This document shows, piece after piece, positions 52,826-62,345 of a stretch of DNA of 64,000 bases (position 1 is its first letter; the number at the start of each line of letters is the position of its first letter). The DNA is taken from NCBI RefSeq assembly GCF_000013085.1, contig NC_007643.1, forward strand, positions 3,481,501 through 3,545,500, given 5' to 3'. Both the position numbers and the translations under genes were made by a program. The notes beneath the pieces were generated by a model that searched no databases, was not told the DNA's origin, and worked only from the letters and a program-made list of their open reading frames with translations. The stretch is from Rhodospirillum rubrum ATCC 11170 (GTDB taxonomy: Bacteria > Pseudomonadota > Alphaproteobacteria > Rhodospirillales > Rhodospirillaceae).

Positions 52826-52960
52826 GCTGACGACCTCAGAAAACTAGTCTTTCAGACCCGATAGCAGACTCTCTCCCCCATCCAATCTCACCCTTAAGAC
52901 CAAGCGGCACCGACTCTGACTCACGTGCGGGGATTCCCAAACTGAGGAAAGATTAGGAGC

Positions 52961-53083
52961 CCCTTCTTTGGCTTGGGTGATCGCAAGGTCTTAAACCGCC
53001 TGGAGGTTCAGCCACAGCCGGGCCAATGTGCCAAAATAGGGCGTCATCGGCCTCTCCCTCGGGGAAGGTGAAGCCGATCCGCC
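52961..53083 (-). pseudogene. Deleted remnant of a second higBA copy
   Basis: 52961-53040 matches the higA stretch 52251-52330 with five mismatches in 80 nt. 53041-53083 then matches the higB-proximal stretch 52526-52568 with about five mismatches in 43 nt. The ~195 nt that lie between these stretches in the intact locus are missing. So this is an internally deleted, non-coding leftover of a higBA duplication. It lies between higBA and the Lrp gene. Confidence 0.85.
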
Positions 53084-53091
53084 CCGCCCGA

Positions 53092-53568
53092 TCACGCTGC
53101 GGGCAAAGGCAAGGGGCCGGCGGATTTCAGGGTGCGCAGGGCGAAGTTGGAGCGGATCGAGGCGATCATCGGCAGGGTCTGGATATGCTCGGTCAAGAAG
53201 CGTTCATAGCGTTCCAGATCGGGCACCACCACCTCGGCGACGAAATCCGCATCCCCCGAGACCATGGCGCAGGATACCACCTCGGGCATGGCCGCCAGCG
53301 CCGCGGCCAGTCCCTCGGCATTGGCCCGGGAATGCAGCCCGACCTTCAGTTCCATATAAACCGTTAACCCCAGCCCGACCTTCAGCCGATCAAGATCGGC
53401 CCGGTAGCCCCGGATCACGCCCTCGTCCTCCAGGCGGCGAACCCGGCGCAGGCAGGGCGAGGGCGACAGGGCGACGTCTTGGGCAAGCTCGACATTGCTC
53501 AGGCGGCCGTCCCGCTGCAGGGCGGCCAGAATGCGCCTATCCGTCGCATCAAGATCACTTTTTGGCAT
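53092..53568 (-). CDS. Lrp/AsnC-family regulator
   Basis: A 158-residue regulator: DLDATDRRILAALQRDGRLSNVELAQDVALSPSPCLRRVRRLEDEGVIRGYRADLD is the HTH and linker, and the C-terminal half is the RAM effector domain (VYMELKVGLHSRANAEGLAAALAAMPEVVSCAMVSGDADFVAEVVV). It is divergent from the EamA exporter at 53702, the common pattern for amino acid export control. Confidence 0.92.
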   Translation of the reverse strand: MPKSDLDATDRRILAALQRDGRLSNVELAQDVALSPSPCLRRVRRLEDEGVIRGYRADLDRLKVGLGLTVYMELKVGLHSRANAEGLAAALAAMPEVVSCAMVSGDADFVAEVVVPDLERYERFLTEHIQTLPMIASIRSNFALRTLKSAGPLPLPAA

Positions 53569-53701
53569 AATCGGCTCCTTTGACCGCGATCATCGTAGCA
53601 TTTCTTGCCAAAACGCCGAAGGGCGGGAGGATCTTCGCAAGGACATGCCCCGGCCTCTCCGGGCATCCTGGATCTGCAAACGCCGCTTCCGGAGACCGGT
53701 C

Positions 53702-54637
53702 ATGTCCACCCCGCCGCCCCCGCCGCCCTCCCCTTCGTCGTCCGCCGCCACCCGGCTGATCGGCATCGGCGCCGCCCTTCTCACCGTGTTGATCTGGGCC
53801 GGCTGGATCGTCGCCACCCGCCATTCGGTCAGCACCAACCTGGGCCCGATCGACATCGGCCTGCTGCGCTACGGCGTGCCGGCCCTGCTGCTGCTTCCGG
53901 CCTGGGGACGGCTGGGCCCCCTGCCCCGGCGCCTTCCCGCCGGCCTGCTGGCCGTGATGGTGATCGGATCGGGGGCGCCCTTCCTGCTGCTCGGCGCCAT
54001 GGGCATGAGCCTTGCCCCGGCCGGCCATGCCGGGGCGCTGATGCCCGGCACCATGCCGCTCTGGGCCGGGCTGATCGGCATCACCCTGATGGGCGAGCGA
54101 CCGGGCCGCCTGCGCCTGGGCGGTCTTGTCCTGATCGGCCTGGGCGCCCTGGTTCTGGCCTTTCCCGTCGTCGCCGGGGGGAACGGGGGCTTGGGCGAGG
54201 GAGTGTTGCTGGGCGCGGGGGCGTTATGGGCGGCCTATACCCATGCCTTCCGCCGCAGCGGTCTCAGCGCCCCCCAGGCGGCCGGGCTGGTCGCCGTGTG
54301 GTCGCTGGCCCTGCACCTGGGGCTGGCCGCCGTCGCCGGCACCGCCCTGCTTCACCTGCCCTTGGTCGATCTCCTGACGCAAACGCTGATCCAGGGGGTA
54401 CTTTCCGGTTTTATCGCCATCCTCTGTTACGGCGTGGCCGTCCGCCGCCTGGGGGCGACGCCGGCCGCCGCCTTCAGCGCCCTGGTGCCGGTTCTGGCCA
54501 TCCTGGGCGGCTGGGCGTTCTTGGGCGAAGCGCCGACGCCAAGCGATCTGGCGGGGGGGACGATCACCGGTCTGGGCGTGCTGCTCGCCACCGGCATCGG
54601 CCCGCCTTTGGCCGCAAGGGCGCGGCCAAAGGCCTGA
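53702..54637 (+). CDS. EamA-family (DMT) exporter
   Basis: A 311-residue permease with two EamA repeats and about 10 hydrophobic segments (VLIWAGWIVATRHSVSTNLGPIDIGLLRYG; AGALMPGTMPLWAGLIGITLMGE; ATPAAAFSALVPVLAILGGWAFLGE). It probably exports an amino acid or related solute, with Lrp-type control from the divergent gene. ATG 53702 follows GGAG. Confidence 0.85.
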   Translation: MSTPPPPPPSPSSSAATRLIGIGAALLTVLIWAGWIVATRHSVSTNLGPIDIGLLRYGVPALLLLPAWGRLGPLPRRLPAGLLAVMVIGSGAPFLLLGAMGMSLAPAGHAGALMPGTMPLWAGLIGITLMGERPGRLRLGGLVLIGLGALVLAFPVVAGGNGGLGEGVLLGAGALWAAYTHAFRRSGLSAPQAAGLVAVWSLALHLGLAAVAGTALLHLPLVDLLTQTLIQGVLSGFIAILCYGVAVRRLGATPAAAFSALVPVLAILGGWAFLGEAPTPSDLAGGTITGLGVLLATGIGPPLAARARPKA

Positions 54638-54737
54638 GCCGGGGGCGTCGGCGACCGTACCGCGATGCAACCCTTTCGCCGGGACGGGTGTTGCCCCGGG
54701 GTAGCCTGTTCGCCGCCCCGACCCAGGAAGCCCGCCC

Positions 54738-57059
54738 ATGCCCCCCCCTTATCCCCGCTCCGGCCCGCTTTGGCCTGTTCTTGGCTTTTTCCTGCTCATC
54801 GCCGATCCGGCTTCCGCGCAGCCGGCCGCCTTCCCCTCCCTGTCCTCGGCCCCGACCTCCGAAGCCGCTCCGCCGCCGGCCCTGGCGGCCGAGGATGTGG
54901 AAACCCTGGGGCGGGTGCTTGATAATCCCCAGGCCCGCGCCGCCCTGCTTGACGCCCTGCGCCGCTCGGCCGATCCGGCGACCGCCGGGGCCGGAGACAC
55001 GCCGGCCGCCGCGCCCGCCGATCCCACGGTTATCTCCGATGTCGCCAACCACCTGACCGCGACCTGGACCTCGCTGCTTTCGGGCCTGCGGGTTTTCGAG
55101 AGCGTTCCGCAGATCCGGGCGTGGCTTGGCCAACAAACGGCCAGCGGGCAAAAAGCCGCGTGGCTGACCTTCCTGTGGCAAGCCACCCTGGCGCTCGGCG
55201 CCGGTATCGCCACGGGCTGGCTGATCCATATGCTGATCGAGCGGCCGAAACGCCGGATCGATCTGGCGGCGGAAGGCTTGCCACCGGTCGGGCGCTGGCT
55301 GCTGATTCCGCTGCGGCTGCTGTTGACCATGCTGCCGGTCGCCGCCCTGGCCATCGGCGTCAATCTGGCGCTGCCGCTGATCGAGGCGACGCTGCCGGTG
55401 CGTCTGGTCGCTGGCCTCGCCATCAATACCTTTGTCGCCGCCCGCCTTGTTCATCACACGGCGGCGATCGTGCTGACCCCGCCGACTCCGGCCCTGGCCC
55501 TGGTCCGCTTCACCCCGGAAAGCGGCGCCTATCTGTATATCTGGATCCGGCGGATGACCAATCTCGCCGCGCTGGGGGTTTTTGTCGTCGGAACGCTGGA
55601 GGTTCTCGGCCTGCCGGTCGGCACCCGCGAATTGACCGCCAAGCTGTTCGGCCTAGTCATGCTGGGTCTGGCCGTCGTGCTGATCTTGCAAAGCCGCAAA
55701 ACCGTCGCCTCGACGATCCGCCTGCGCATCCTCGGCCTGGGCAAGGGCAGCCGCACCGCCAAGGCCCTGGGGCGCTTGGCCGAGGTCTGGCACGTGCTGG
55801 CCCTGGTCTATGTCTGCGCGCTGTTCCTGACTTGGTTCCTTGATATCCCCGGCGGCTTCCGTTTCGCCACCCTGGCCACCGTTGAGACCCTGCTCGCCAT
55901 AGCCGGAGCCGGACTGGCGATGCGGCTATCGGCAAACCTGCTTGAGCGGTTGTTCGCGATCTCGGAAGATCTCCAGAAGCGCCATCCCGGCCTCACTCTG
56001 CGGGCCAACCGCTATCTTTCCGGCCTGAAGACGGTGGTGAAAGGGATCATCACCCTGGTCGCCCTGGTTCTGGTGCTCCAGGCCTGGGGCGCCAACAGCA
56101 TCGCCTGGGTCACCGGCCCGGGGGCGCGGCTGATCGGCGCCGTCAGCTCGATCGGCTTCATCCTGCTCGCCGGACTGGTCGCCTGGGAGGTGGTGATCAA
56201 CGCCACCGAACGCTACCTGAGCAACATCGACGCCCATGGTCAGACCATCCAGCGCAGCCAGCGCGTGCGTACGCTGATCCCCCTCGCCCGCACGGTGATC
56301 ATGATTTTCCTGGTGGTGGTGGTGACGCTGATCGTGCTGTCGGAACTGGGCATGAACATCGGGCCGCTGCTGGCCGGTGCCGGCGTGCTCGGCCTCGCCA
56401 TCAGCTTCGGTGCCCAGAAGCTGGTGCAAGATGTCATCACCGGCGCCTTCTGCCTGATCGACGACGCCATTTCCGTGGGCGACGTGGTTCAGGTCGCCGG
56501 ACATAGCGGCGTGGTGGAACGGCTGTCGATCCGCTCGCTGCGCCTGCGCGACGAAAGCGGCAGCGTCCATACCATTCCCTTCAGCAGCGTCGACACCGTG
56601 ACCAATCTGACCAAGGATTTCAGCTTCTACGTGATGACCATCGGCGTAGCCTATCGCGAGGACACCGATGCCGTCTGCGCCCTGCTGACCAAGGTCGACG
56701 AAGCCTTGCGGGCCAAGCCCGAGTATGCCGCCGAGATCCTCGCGCCGCTGGAAATTCTGGGCGTCGACAGCTTCGGCGCCTCGTCGGTCAACATCAAGGC
56801 GCGGATCAAGACGCGGCCGATCAAACAGTGGTTCGTCGGCCGCGAATTCAACCGCATGATGAAACAGGCCTTCGATGCCGCCGGCATCGAGATCCCGTTC
56901 CCCCATACCACCGTTTATTTCGGCACCGACCGTCAGGGCGCCGCACCGCCCGTTCACCTGAGGATCGAGGGTGGCCCCGGCGGCGACCGCCAGGACGACG
57001 GGATCTCGCTCGACAAACTCAGGCCGGCCGACGCTCGACAATCCAGCGATAGGCAATGA
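54738..57059 (+). CDS. Large MscS-family mechanosensitive channel
   Basis: A 773-residue channel. A signal peptide with cleavage near ASAQ is followed by a periplasmic stretch. Next come about 10 membrane segments, then the MscS pore helix (GLAISFGAQKLVQDVITGAFCLIDDAISVGDVVQVAGHSGVVERLSIRSLRLRDESGSVHTIPFSSV) and the beta/C-terminal cage. It opens on osmotic down-shock. Its 3' end overlaps the convergent PAP2 gene by 41 nt. Confidence 0.9.
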   Translation: MPPPYPRSGPLWPVLGFFLLIADPASAQPAAFPSLSSAPTSEAAPPPALAAEDVETLGRVLDNPQARAALLDALRRSADPATAGAGDTPAAAPADPTVISDVANHLTATWTSLLSGLRVFESVPQIRAWLGQQTASGQKAAWLTFLWQATLALGAGIATGWLIHMLIERPKRRIDLAAEGLPPVGRWLLIPLRLLLTMLPVAALAIGVNLALPLIEATLPVRLVAGLAINTFVAARLVHHTAAIVLTPPTPALALVRFTPESGAYLYIWIRRMTNLAALGVFVVGTLEVLGLPVGTRELTAKLFGLVMLGLAVVLILQSRKTVASTIRLRILGLGKGSRTAKALGRLAEVWHVLALVYVCALFLTWFLDIPGGFRFATLATVETLLAIAGAGLAMRLSANLLERLFAISEDLQKRHPGLTLRANRYLSGLKTVVKGIITLVALVLVLQAWGANSIAWVTGPGARLIGAVSSIGFILLAGLVAWEVVINATERYLSNIDAHGQTIQRSQRVRTLIPLARTVIMIFLVVVVTLIVLSELGMNIGPLLAGAGVLGLAISFGAQKLVQDVITGAFCLIDDAISVGDVVQVAGHSGVVERLSIRSLRLRDESGSVHTIPFSSVDTVTNLTKDFSFYVMTIGVAYREDTDAVCALLTKVDEALRAKPEYAAEILAPLEILGVDSFGASSVNIKARIKTRPIKQWFVGREFNRMMKQAFDAAGIEIPFPHTTVYFGTDRQGAAPPVHLRIEGGPGGDRQDDGISLDKLRPADARQSSDRQ

Positions 57060-57738
57060 GATTGATGGCGATGACGAAGACCCCGGAAAACACCGTGTCC
57101 GACAGGAAATGGCCGCCGACGGCGATGCGCGACAGACCAACCGCGCTGCCGAAGGCCAGGGCGGCGGTCATCGCCCACACCCGGCCGGGCGGCGGCACCA
57201 GCAGGGCCAGCGCCGTCGTCCAATAGCCAAGCGAGGCGTGACCCGAGGTGAACGAGCAGTTCGACAGACATTGGTCGGCCATCATCCAGGCCGGAGTAAA
57301 ATGGGCCTGACCACCGAATTCAAGGATCTGGCTGGGCCGCGCCCGTCCCCAATTTTCCTTGAAGATCAGGTTGACCAGCAGCGCCGGGCCGAACAGCAGC
57401 GAAGCGTAAAGGAAGCCAAGGCGACGGCCATCAAGACCGCTAAAGGCCAGACCGACCAGCCGCCCGCCCAGCCAGACCAGGGTCAGATAGATCAAAGACC
57501 CATAGACAAGCCAGGGCGTCGCTTTGACCATGAAGCCCCAGAACGGACCGCGCGCCGGAAAGAAGCCGCGCCCCCCGTCATAAAACAGCCCGGAAAAGCC
57601 CAGATCGATCCCGGGAAAGGCCACGAACCCCAGCACTAGGGCGAGCAGCCAAGCCGCCGGGTGGCGGGCGGCCGCCCCAACCACCGCCGTTCCGACGCGC
57701 CCCAGCCGGTCCCTTACCCGGTCAAGCGGCGCGTTCAT
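57019..57738 (-). CDS. PAP2-family phosphatase (lipid A/lipid phosphatase candidate)
   Basis: A 239-residue membrane phosphatase with five to six hydrophobic segments. The three PAP2 motifs are KENWGRARP, CSFTSGHAS and SRIAVGGHFLSD; the two His and the Arg are the catalytic set. In an operon with an ArnT-like transferase and LptG, it could remove lipid A or undecaprenyl phosphate. ATG 57738 overlaps the upstream gene's stop (ATGA). Confidence 0.85.
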   Translation of the reverse strand: MNAPLDRVRDRLGRVGTAVVGAAARHPAAWLLALVLGFVAFPGIDLGFSGLFYDGGRGFFPARGPFWGFMVKATPWLVYGSLIYLTLVWLGGRLVGLAFSGLDGRRLGFLYASLLFGPALLVNLIFKENWGRARPSQILEFGGQAHFTPAWMMADQCLSNCSFTSGHASLGYWTTALALLVPPPGRVWAMTAALAFGSAVGLSRIAVGGHFLSDTVFSGVFVIAINLIAYRWIVERRPA

Positions 57739-59276
57739 GGTTGCTCTCCGGCGGGCGGCAGAAAGCGCGCGCGCAGCGATATCCACCGCCCGGGAACGGC
57801 TTCGATATCAACGAAGCCGGCATCGCGCCCGCCCTCGTCATTGGAAGTATCGGCGGCGGGCGTATCGGGAGTGGGCGTATCGGGCCCGGTCGGGGCGCGG
57901 GTGATCACCAGAATGCCGTTGGGCGCCGGTCCCAAACCGATGGCATCCGCTCCGCCCAGAGCGCTGGCCAGCACCATGACGGTGGAGCGGGGATGGCTCT
58001 GGAAGCGCAGGCTGGCCAGAATGCCCGGGTCATCGAAGATCATCGGCACCCCGGGATAGCGCGCCGCCAGTTCACCGCCCCAAACCGCCACCCGGTCCAT
58101 GCCGCGCAGATCGGCGAAGGGGTCAAGCCCCGCGGGCGGGCGCAGGCCGCTGTCGCGCAGCAGGCCATCCAGATTGAAGAACAGCAGGGCGCCCAGGATA
58201 TGCAGCGCCACGCAAAGCCGCAGCAGGCCGCGACGCAACGGCGTCGTCAGCAGCCACGAGGCCACCAGGATGGCGCCGCCGACATAGGCCACCGCCGCCG
58301 CCTCCGCCGGCAGGGCGCCGCCCATCGCCGCGGCGAGGGTGGCCAGGGCCACCACCGGCAGGCTGAACGACAGAAAGAACCGGATGCGATAGCCGCGCCG
58401 CGCCCGCTCGTCGGCGGCGCGGCGCTCGTCACCGGGCCCGTATCCGCCGATCATCGCCCCGCCGCCGGGATGCAGCGCCACCCAGGCCAGCACGGTGGCC
58501 GGAATTGGCCCGAAAACCGCGACCTGGGCCACCAGGAAGGCGAAGCCCGCCGCCGGCGTCGGCTGGGGGGTGAGATCGGCGTGCAGAAGACCGGCCCAAA
58601 AGGCGGGGGCGGCGATCGCCAAGCCCAGACCCAAAGCCAGCCACAGGCCCCGGCGCCGCCACAGGGCATGGTATTCGGGCGACAGCAGGCCATAGAGCAG
58701 GAAGCACGGCACCAAAAGCGCCATCGCCCCGTCGGTCAACAGGCCAAGCCCGAAGGCCGTGCCCAAAACAAGCCACCAAACCAGGGAATCGCTCTTCAGG
58801 CCGCGCAGCAGCCCATGCAGGGCCACCGCCCAGAACAGCGGCAGGAACCCCGCCGTTCCGGCGATGGCCGAGGCATAGGAGACCACCGGCAGGGTGGCGA
58901 AGACCACGGCGGCCCAAAAAGCCACCCGGGCGTCATAGAGCAGCCCGGCCAGCCGCCAGACGGCGATGCTGGCAAGGCCAAGGGCGATCACCCCGGGGGC
59001 GCGCAGGGCGAAAACCGTATTGCCCAGAAGCTCGACGCTGGCCGACAGGATCAGCGAAACCAAAGGGTGGTCGCCGCCCAGGACGGCCCCCAACGGCTGA
59101 CCGGCGGCCCAGAGCATCGCTTCGTCGGGATGGGGGGGGATGGTGCCGCCGGCGCTCAGCAACAGGCGGACGAGGCACAGCAGGCAGAGCACCGCCAGCC
59201 CGACCCAGCGGGAATACAACAGCGCCCGGCCGCGATCGGCCGTTCCCGTGGCGCATTGGATCCAGGGAGCGTCCAT
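57735..59276 (-). CDS. ArnT-like GT-C glycosyltransferase
   Basis: A 513-residue membrane protein with about 11-12 hydrophobic segments and a soluble C-terminal part. The first loop has PHPDEAMLWAAGQPLGAVLGGDHPL with the GT-C Asp-Glu pair and the later DHP. This matches the family GT39/ArnT, which moves sugars such as aminoarabinose from undecaprenyl phosphate to lipid A. The frame stays open 648 nt upstream over lptG, but only from ATG 59276 does the sequence look membrane-like. Substrate unproven. Confidence 0.75.
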   Translation of the reverse strand: MDAPWIQCATGTADRGRALLYSRWVGLAVLCLLCLVRLLLSAGGTIPPHPDEAMLWAAGQPLGAVLGGDHPLVSLILSASVELLGNTVFALRAPGVIALGLASIAVWRLAGLLYDARVAFWAAVVFATLPVVSYASAIAGTAGFLPLFWAVALHGLLRGLKSDSLVWWLVLGTAFGLGLLTDGAMALLVPCFLLYGLLSPEYHALWRRRGLWLALGLGLAIAAPAFWAGLLHADLTPQPTPAAGFAFLVAQVAVFGPIPATVLAWVALHPGGGAMIGGYGPGDERRAADERARRGYRIRFFLSFSLPVVALATLAAAMGGALPAEAAAVAYVGGAILVASWLLTTPLRRGLLRLCVALHILGALLFFNLDGLLRDSGLRPPAGLDPFADLRGMDRVAVWGGELAARYPGVPMIFDDPGILASLRFQSHPRSTVMVLASALGGADAIGLGPAPNGILVITRAPTGPDTPTPDTPAADTSNDEGGRDAGFVDIEAVPGRWISLRARFLPPAGEQP

Positions 59277-59284
59277 GGGCGGGC

Positions 59285-60385
59285 TCAGCCGTCTTCCAAG
59301 TGGAACAAGGCGGCCAGGGCGACCATCGTCGTCACCAGGGCCGGGCTCCAGGCCGCCAGATTGACCGGCAAGGTCTGCGACAGGCCCAGGGTGTAGGTGA
59401 TCTTGGAAAAGAAGAACACGCCAAACCCCGCCGCCACGGCGCCGACGATGCGAAACAGCCAGTTGACCGAGCGTTGGCTGGGCTTGAGCGAGAAGACCGC
59501 CCCCATCAGCACCATGGCGATCAGCAGCAGGGGCGAGGCGATCAGCGAATGCCAGTGCAGGCGATGGGCATGGGCGGAAAATCCGGCGGCTTCGAAAAAC
59601 GTGATGAAGGCGGGCAATTCCCAGAAGGACACGGTTTCGGGCGGCGAAAAACTGTCTTGGATCTTGGGCAGGGTCAGATTGCTCGGCACTTCCAGGGTCT
59701 CGGCGCGCTCGCCGACCCGGCCGGGATAGGTGGTGACGACCGAGGTCAGCACCAGGGCGCCCTCGCGCAGGCCGGCGGTCTCGGCGTCGATGCGCGACTC
59801 GAAGCGCCGATCGGGACCATAGCGGAAGATCGTCACCCCGGTCATGCGCAGCGCGTTGTCGACCTGACGCACCCCCTGGGCATGCATCACCACCTGACCC
59901 TCGGGATTGTTCTCGCGCAGCCACAGCCCGCCGTCGGACAAAGCCAGCGGATTGGCGACGCCGCTGTCCATGCCGGCGTCCATGCGTTCGTATTTGGTAT
60001 AAAGATGGGCGGCGAGCGGATTGAGCAGGGTGACATTGGCGATGCCCAGCACCACCACCACGGCGATCACCGGCGCCAGGAACTGCCAGACCGACAGGCC
60101 GGCGGCGCGGATCACCACCAGCTCGCTCGAGCGCGCCAGCTTCCAGAAGATCATCACCGCCCCGCCCATGAACACGAAGGGCAACGCCGATTGCAAACTC
60201 ATCGGCAGGTGATACAGGGCCATTTCCAGCACCACATCAATGCCGATGGCCTTCGATCCGCTGCGCCGGGTGATCTCGATGACGTCAAACAGCATCAAGA
60301 GGGCGCCAACCACAAGGGTCGCTCCAACCAGCGCCGTCAGATAGGTCCGGGCAATATAGGTGGTAAGCGTTCGATAGATGCGCAT
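59285..60385 (-). CDS. lptG: LPS export permease LptG
   Basis: A 366-residue YjgP/YjgQ protein. MRIYRTLTTYIARTYLTALVGATLVVGALLMLFDVIE, QSALPFVFMGGAVMIFWKLARSSELVVIRAAGLSVWQFLAPV and the C-terminal TM block (LPVNLAAWSPALVTTMVALAAL) are family features. With LptF and LptB2 it extracts LPS from the inner membrane. LptF is not adjacent. It is followed after 8 nt by the ArnT-like gene, an operon for envelope modification. Confidence 0.9.
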   Translation of the reverse strand: MRIYRTLTTYIARTYLTALVGATLVVGALLMLFDVIEITRRSGSKAIGIDVVLEMALYHLPMSLQSALPFVFMGGAVMIFWKLARSSELVVIRAAGLSVWQFLAPVIAVVVVLGIANVTLLNPLAAHLYTKYERMDAGMDSGVANPLALSDGGLWLRENNPEGQVVMHAQGVRQVDNALRMTGVTIFRYGPDRRFESRIDAETAGLREGALVLTSVVTTYPGRVGERAETLEVPSNLTLPKIQDSFSPPETVSFWELPAFITFFEAAGFSAHAHRLHWHSLIASPLLLIAMVLMGAVFSLKPSQRSVNWLFRIVGAVAAGFGVFFFSKITYTLGLSQTLPVNLAAWSPALVTTMVALAALFHLEDG

Positions 60386-60667
60386 CGGCCCCAAGGTTCA
60401 GTTCGGCGCGCGGCTAAACGGGCCCACGCCGGCCCTTGGCGGGCCCCGTCCGGCGTGATCCCCCGGTCCAGGAAAGGGGATCGGCCAGGGGCCCTGTTCA
60501 TTCGTGGCCCGCGCGACCCGCGTCCTTGACCCTCGCCAAACCCCCGTCGGCGCCCCTATATGCCAAGGCGACCGTCGGCGGACCCAAGCGGGGGTTCCGT
60601 CGCATCCCCCTATGGACAGCGCCCTCGAAGGGTCCATCAAAGACCCGGGCGCCAAGGAGCGAAAGAC

Positions 60668-61363
60668 ATGGAACAGCCGACCCGGATTTACACCCGAAGC
60701 GGTGACAGTGGCAAGACATCCCTGGGCGACGGCACCCAGGTCCCCAAGTACGCGATCCGGGTTTCGGCCTATGGCACCGTCGACGAGATCAACGCCATCC
60801 TTGGCATCGCCCGCCTGCATGTCGCCGGCGAGGTCATCCCGACGGCCAGCGGCGAGGAGCCGGCCGAAGCCGCCCTCGAGCGCATCCAGAACGACCTGTT
60901 CGATCTGGGAACCGATCTCGCCCGCGCCGACGGCGACGCTCCGGCCCGCGTCGATGGCGACGCTCCGGCCCGCGTCGATGGCGACGCCCCGGCCCGCGTC
61001 GATGGCGACGCCCCGGCCCGCGTCGAGGCGGTGCATATCACCCAGGCCCAGGTGACCCGCCTGGAAAGTGAAATCGACACCCTAAGCGCGCTTTTGCCGC
61101 CTTTGGCCAACTTCGTTCTGCCCGGCGGCCGGCCGGCCGCCGCCCACCTTCATCACGCCCGCACCGTCGCCCGCCGGGCCGAAAGACTGATCGCCGAACT
61201 CAACCCCGACGGATCGGATCAAGCCACCAGCGAGGCCGACACCCTTGGCTTGCGCTACGTCAACCGGCTGTCGGACTACCTTCTGGTTCTCGCCCGTTTC
61301 GTCAATGACCGCGGCGTGGCCGACGTGCTGTGGTTGCGTCCGGGCGCCCGCCCGCGCGCCTGA
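60668..61363 (+). CDS. pduO: PduO-type cob(I)alamin adenosyltransferase
   Basis: A 231-residue ATP:cob(I)alamin adenosyltransferase: IYTRSGDSGKTSLGDG, YGTVDEINAILG, IQNDLFDLGTDLA, FVLPGG and LRYVNRLSDYLLVLAR. It makes adenosylcobalamin, needed by ethylmalonyl-CoA mutase and methylmalonyl-CoA mutase. An unusual feature is a four-unit 24-bp tandem repeat (residues 88-119) in the loop after LGTDLA, making it longer than typical 185-195. ATG 60668 gives MEQPTRIYTRSGDSG. It may lead the etfBA-hbd operon, after a 231-nt gap that holds no recognised element. Confidence 0.94.
   Translation: MEQPTRIYTRSGDSGKTSLGDGTQVPKYAIRVSAYGTVDEINAILGIARLHVAGEVIPTASGEEPAEAALERIQNDLFDLGTDLARADGDAPARVDGDAPARVDGDAPARVDGDAPARVEAVHITQAQVTRLESEIDTLSALLPPLANFVLPGGRPAAAHLHHARTVARRAERLIAELNPDGSDQATSEADTLGLRYVNRLSDYLLVLARFVNDRGVADVLWLRPGARPRA
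60929..61024 (+). repeat. 24-bp minisatellite (4 units) inside the adenosyltransferase gene
   Basis: Units at 60929-60952, 60953-60976, 60977-61000 and 61001-61024 each encode DGDAPARV. They differ at a few third-codon positions (GCT/GCC). Because the unit is 8 codons, copy-number change keeps the frame. It lies in a surface loop between family motifs, so length change may be tolerated. Confidence 0.97.
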
Positions 61364-61594
61364 CAGCCCGCCCAAAAAGCCGCTTTGACCGCCTGTTCCA
61401 CTGCGGTTTCGTTGACTTCCGCTAGACGGTTCCGTATTTTGCACCGCAACCGGTCATAGCCGGAACCGGGGCGTTATCTCTTTGTCTGGACCCCCGAAAA
61501 GACGGGGGCCCGGAGACCGGGGCGGGGAGGCCCGGTCGTTGCGAAGACGAAACGGCCCGGCCTGGAAAACCCACGCTCGAAAGACAGGAAATCC

Positions 61595-62344
61595 ATGAAA
61601 GTACTGGTCGCCGTGAAGCGGGTCGTCGACTATAACGTGAAAATCCGCGTTAAAGCGGATAACACGGGGGTCGAACTGGCTAACGTGAAGATGTCGATGA
61701 ACCCCTTCGATGAAATCGCCGTCGAGGAAGCCATCCGGCTGAAGGAAGCGGGCACCGTGACCGAGGTCGTGGCCGTCTCGCTGGGGGTGGCGCAATGCCA
61801 GGAAACCTTGCGGACCGCCCTGGCGATGGGCGCCGATCGCGGTATTCTGGTGCAAAGCGATGTCGAGCTGCAGCCGCTGGCCGTCGCCAAGATGCTAAAG
61901 GCCCTGGTCGAAAAGGAGGCTCCCGATCTGATCCTTCTGGGCAAGCAGGCGATTGACGACGACGCCAACCAAACCGGTCAGATGCTGGCCGCCCTGCTCG
62001 GCTGGTCGCAGGGAACCTTCCTGTCCAAGCTGACCCTGGCCGAAGGCAAGGCCACGGTGACCCGCGAAGTCGACGGCGGCCTTGAAACCCTGTCGCTGAC
62101 CCTGCCCTCGGTGCTGACCGCCGATCTGCGGCTGAACACGCCGCGCTATGCCAGCCTGCCCAATATCATGAAGGCCAAGAAAAAGCCGATCGAGACCCTG
62201 TCTCCGGCCGATCTGGGCGTCGATCCGGCCCCCCGGCTGACCACGCTGAAGGTGGAAGAGCCCGCCAGCCGCAAGGCCGGCGTCCGCGTGCCCGACGTGG
62301 CCACATTGGTCGAAAAGCTCAAGACCGAGGCGAAGGTGATCTGA
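61595..62344 (+). CDS. etfB: Electron transfer flavoprotein beta subunit
   Basis: A 249-residue ETF beta: [96 protein letters not shown]. Binds AMP and pairs with ETF alpha to accept electrons from acyl-CoA dehydrogenases. etfA follows directly (1-nt gap). Confidence 0.96.
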   Translation: MKVLVAVKRVVDYNVKIRVKADNTGVELANVKMSMNPFDEIAVEEAIRLKEAGTVTEVVAVSLGVAQCQETLRTALAMGADRGILVQSDVELQPLAVAKMLKALVEKEAPDLILLGKQAIDDDANQTGQMLAALLGWSQGTFLSKLTLAEGKATVTREVDGGLETLSLTLPSVLTADLRLNTPRYASLPNIMKAKKKPIETLSPADLGVDPAPRLTTLKVEEPASRKAGVRVPDVATLVEKLKTEAKVI

Positions 62345-62345
62345 C

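Noticed and set aside
57735-59924. Longer ArnT-like start (729 codons)
   Set aside because: The first 216 codons lie over lptG and read as low-complexity Arg/Gly/Pro sequence; membrane character starts at ATG 59276.
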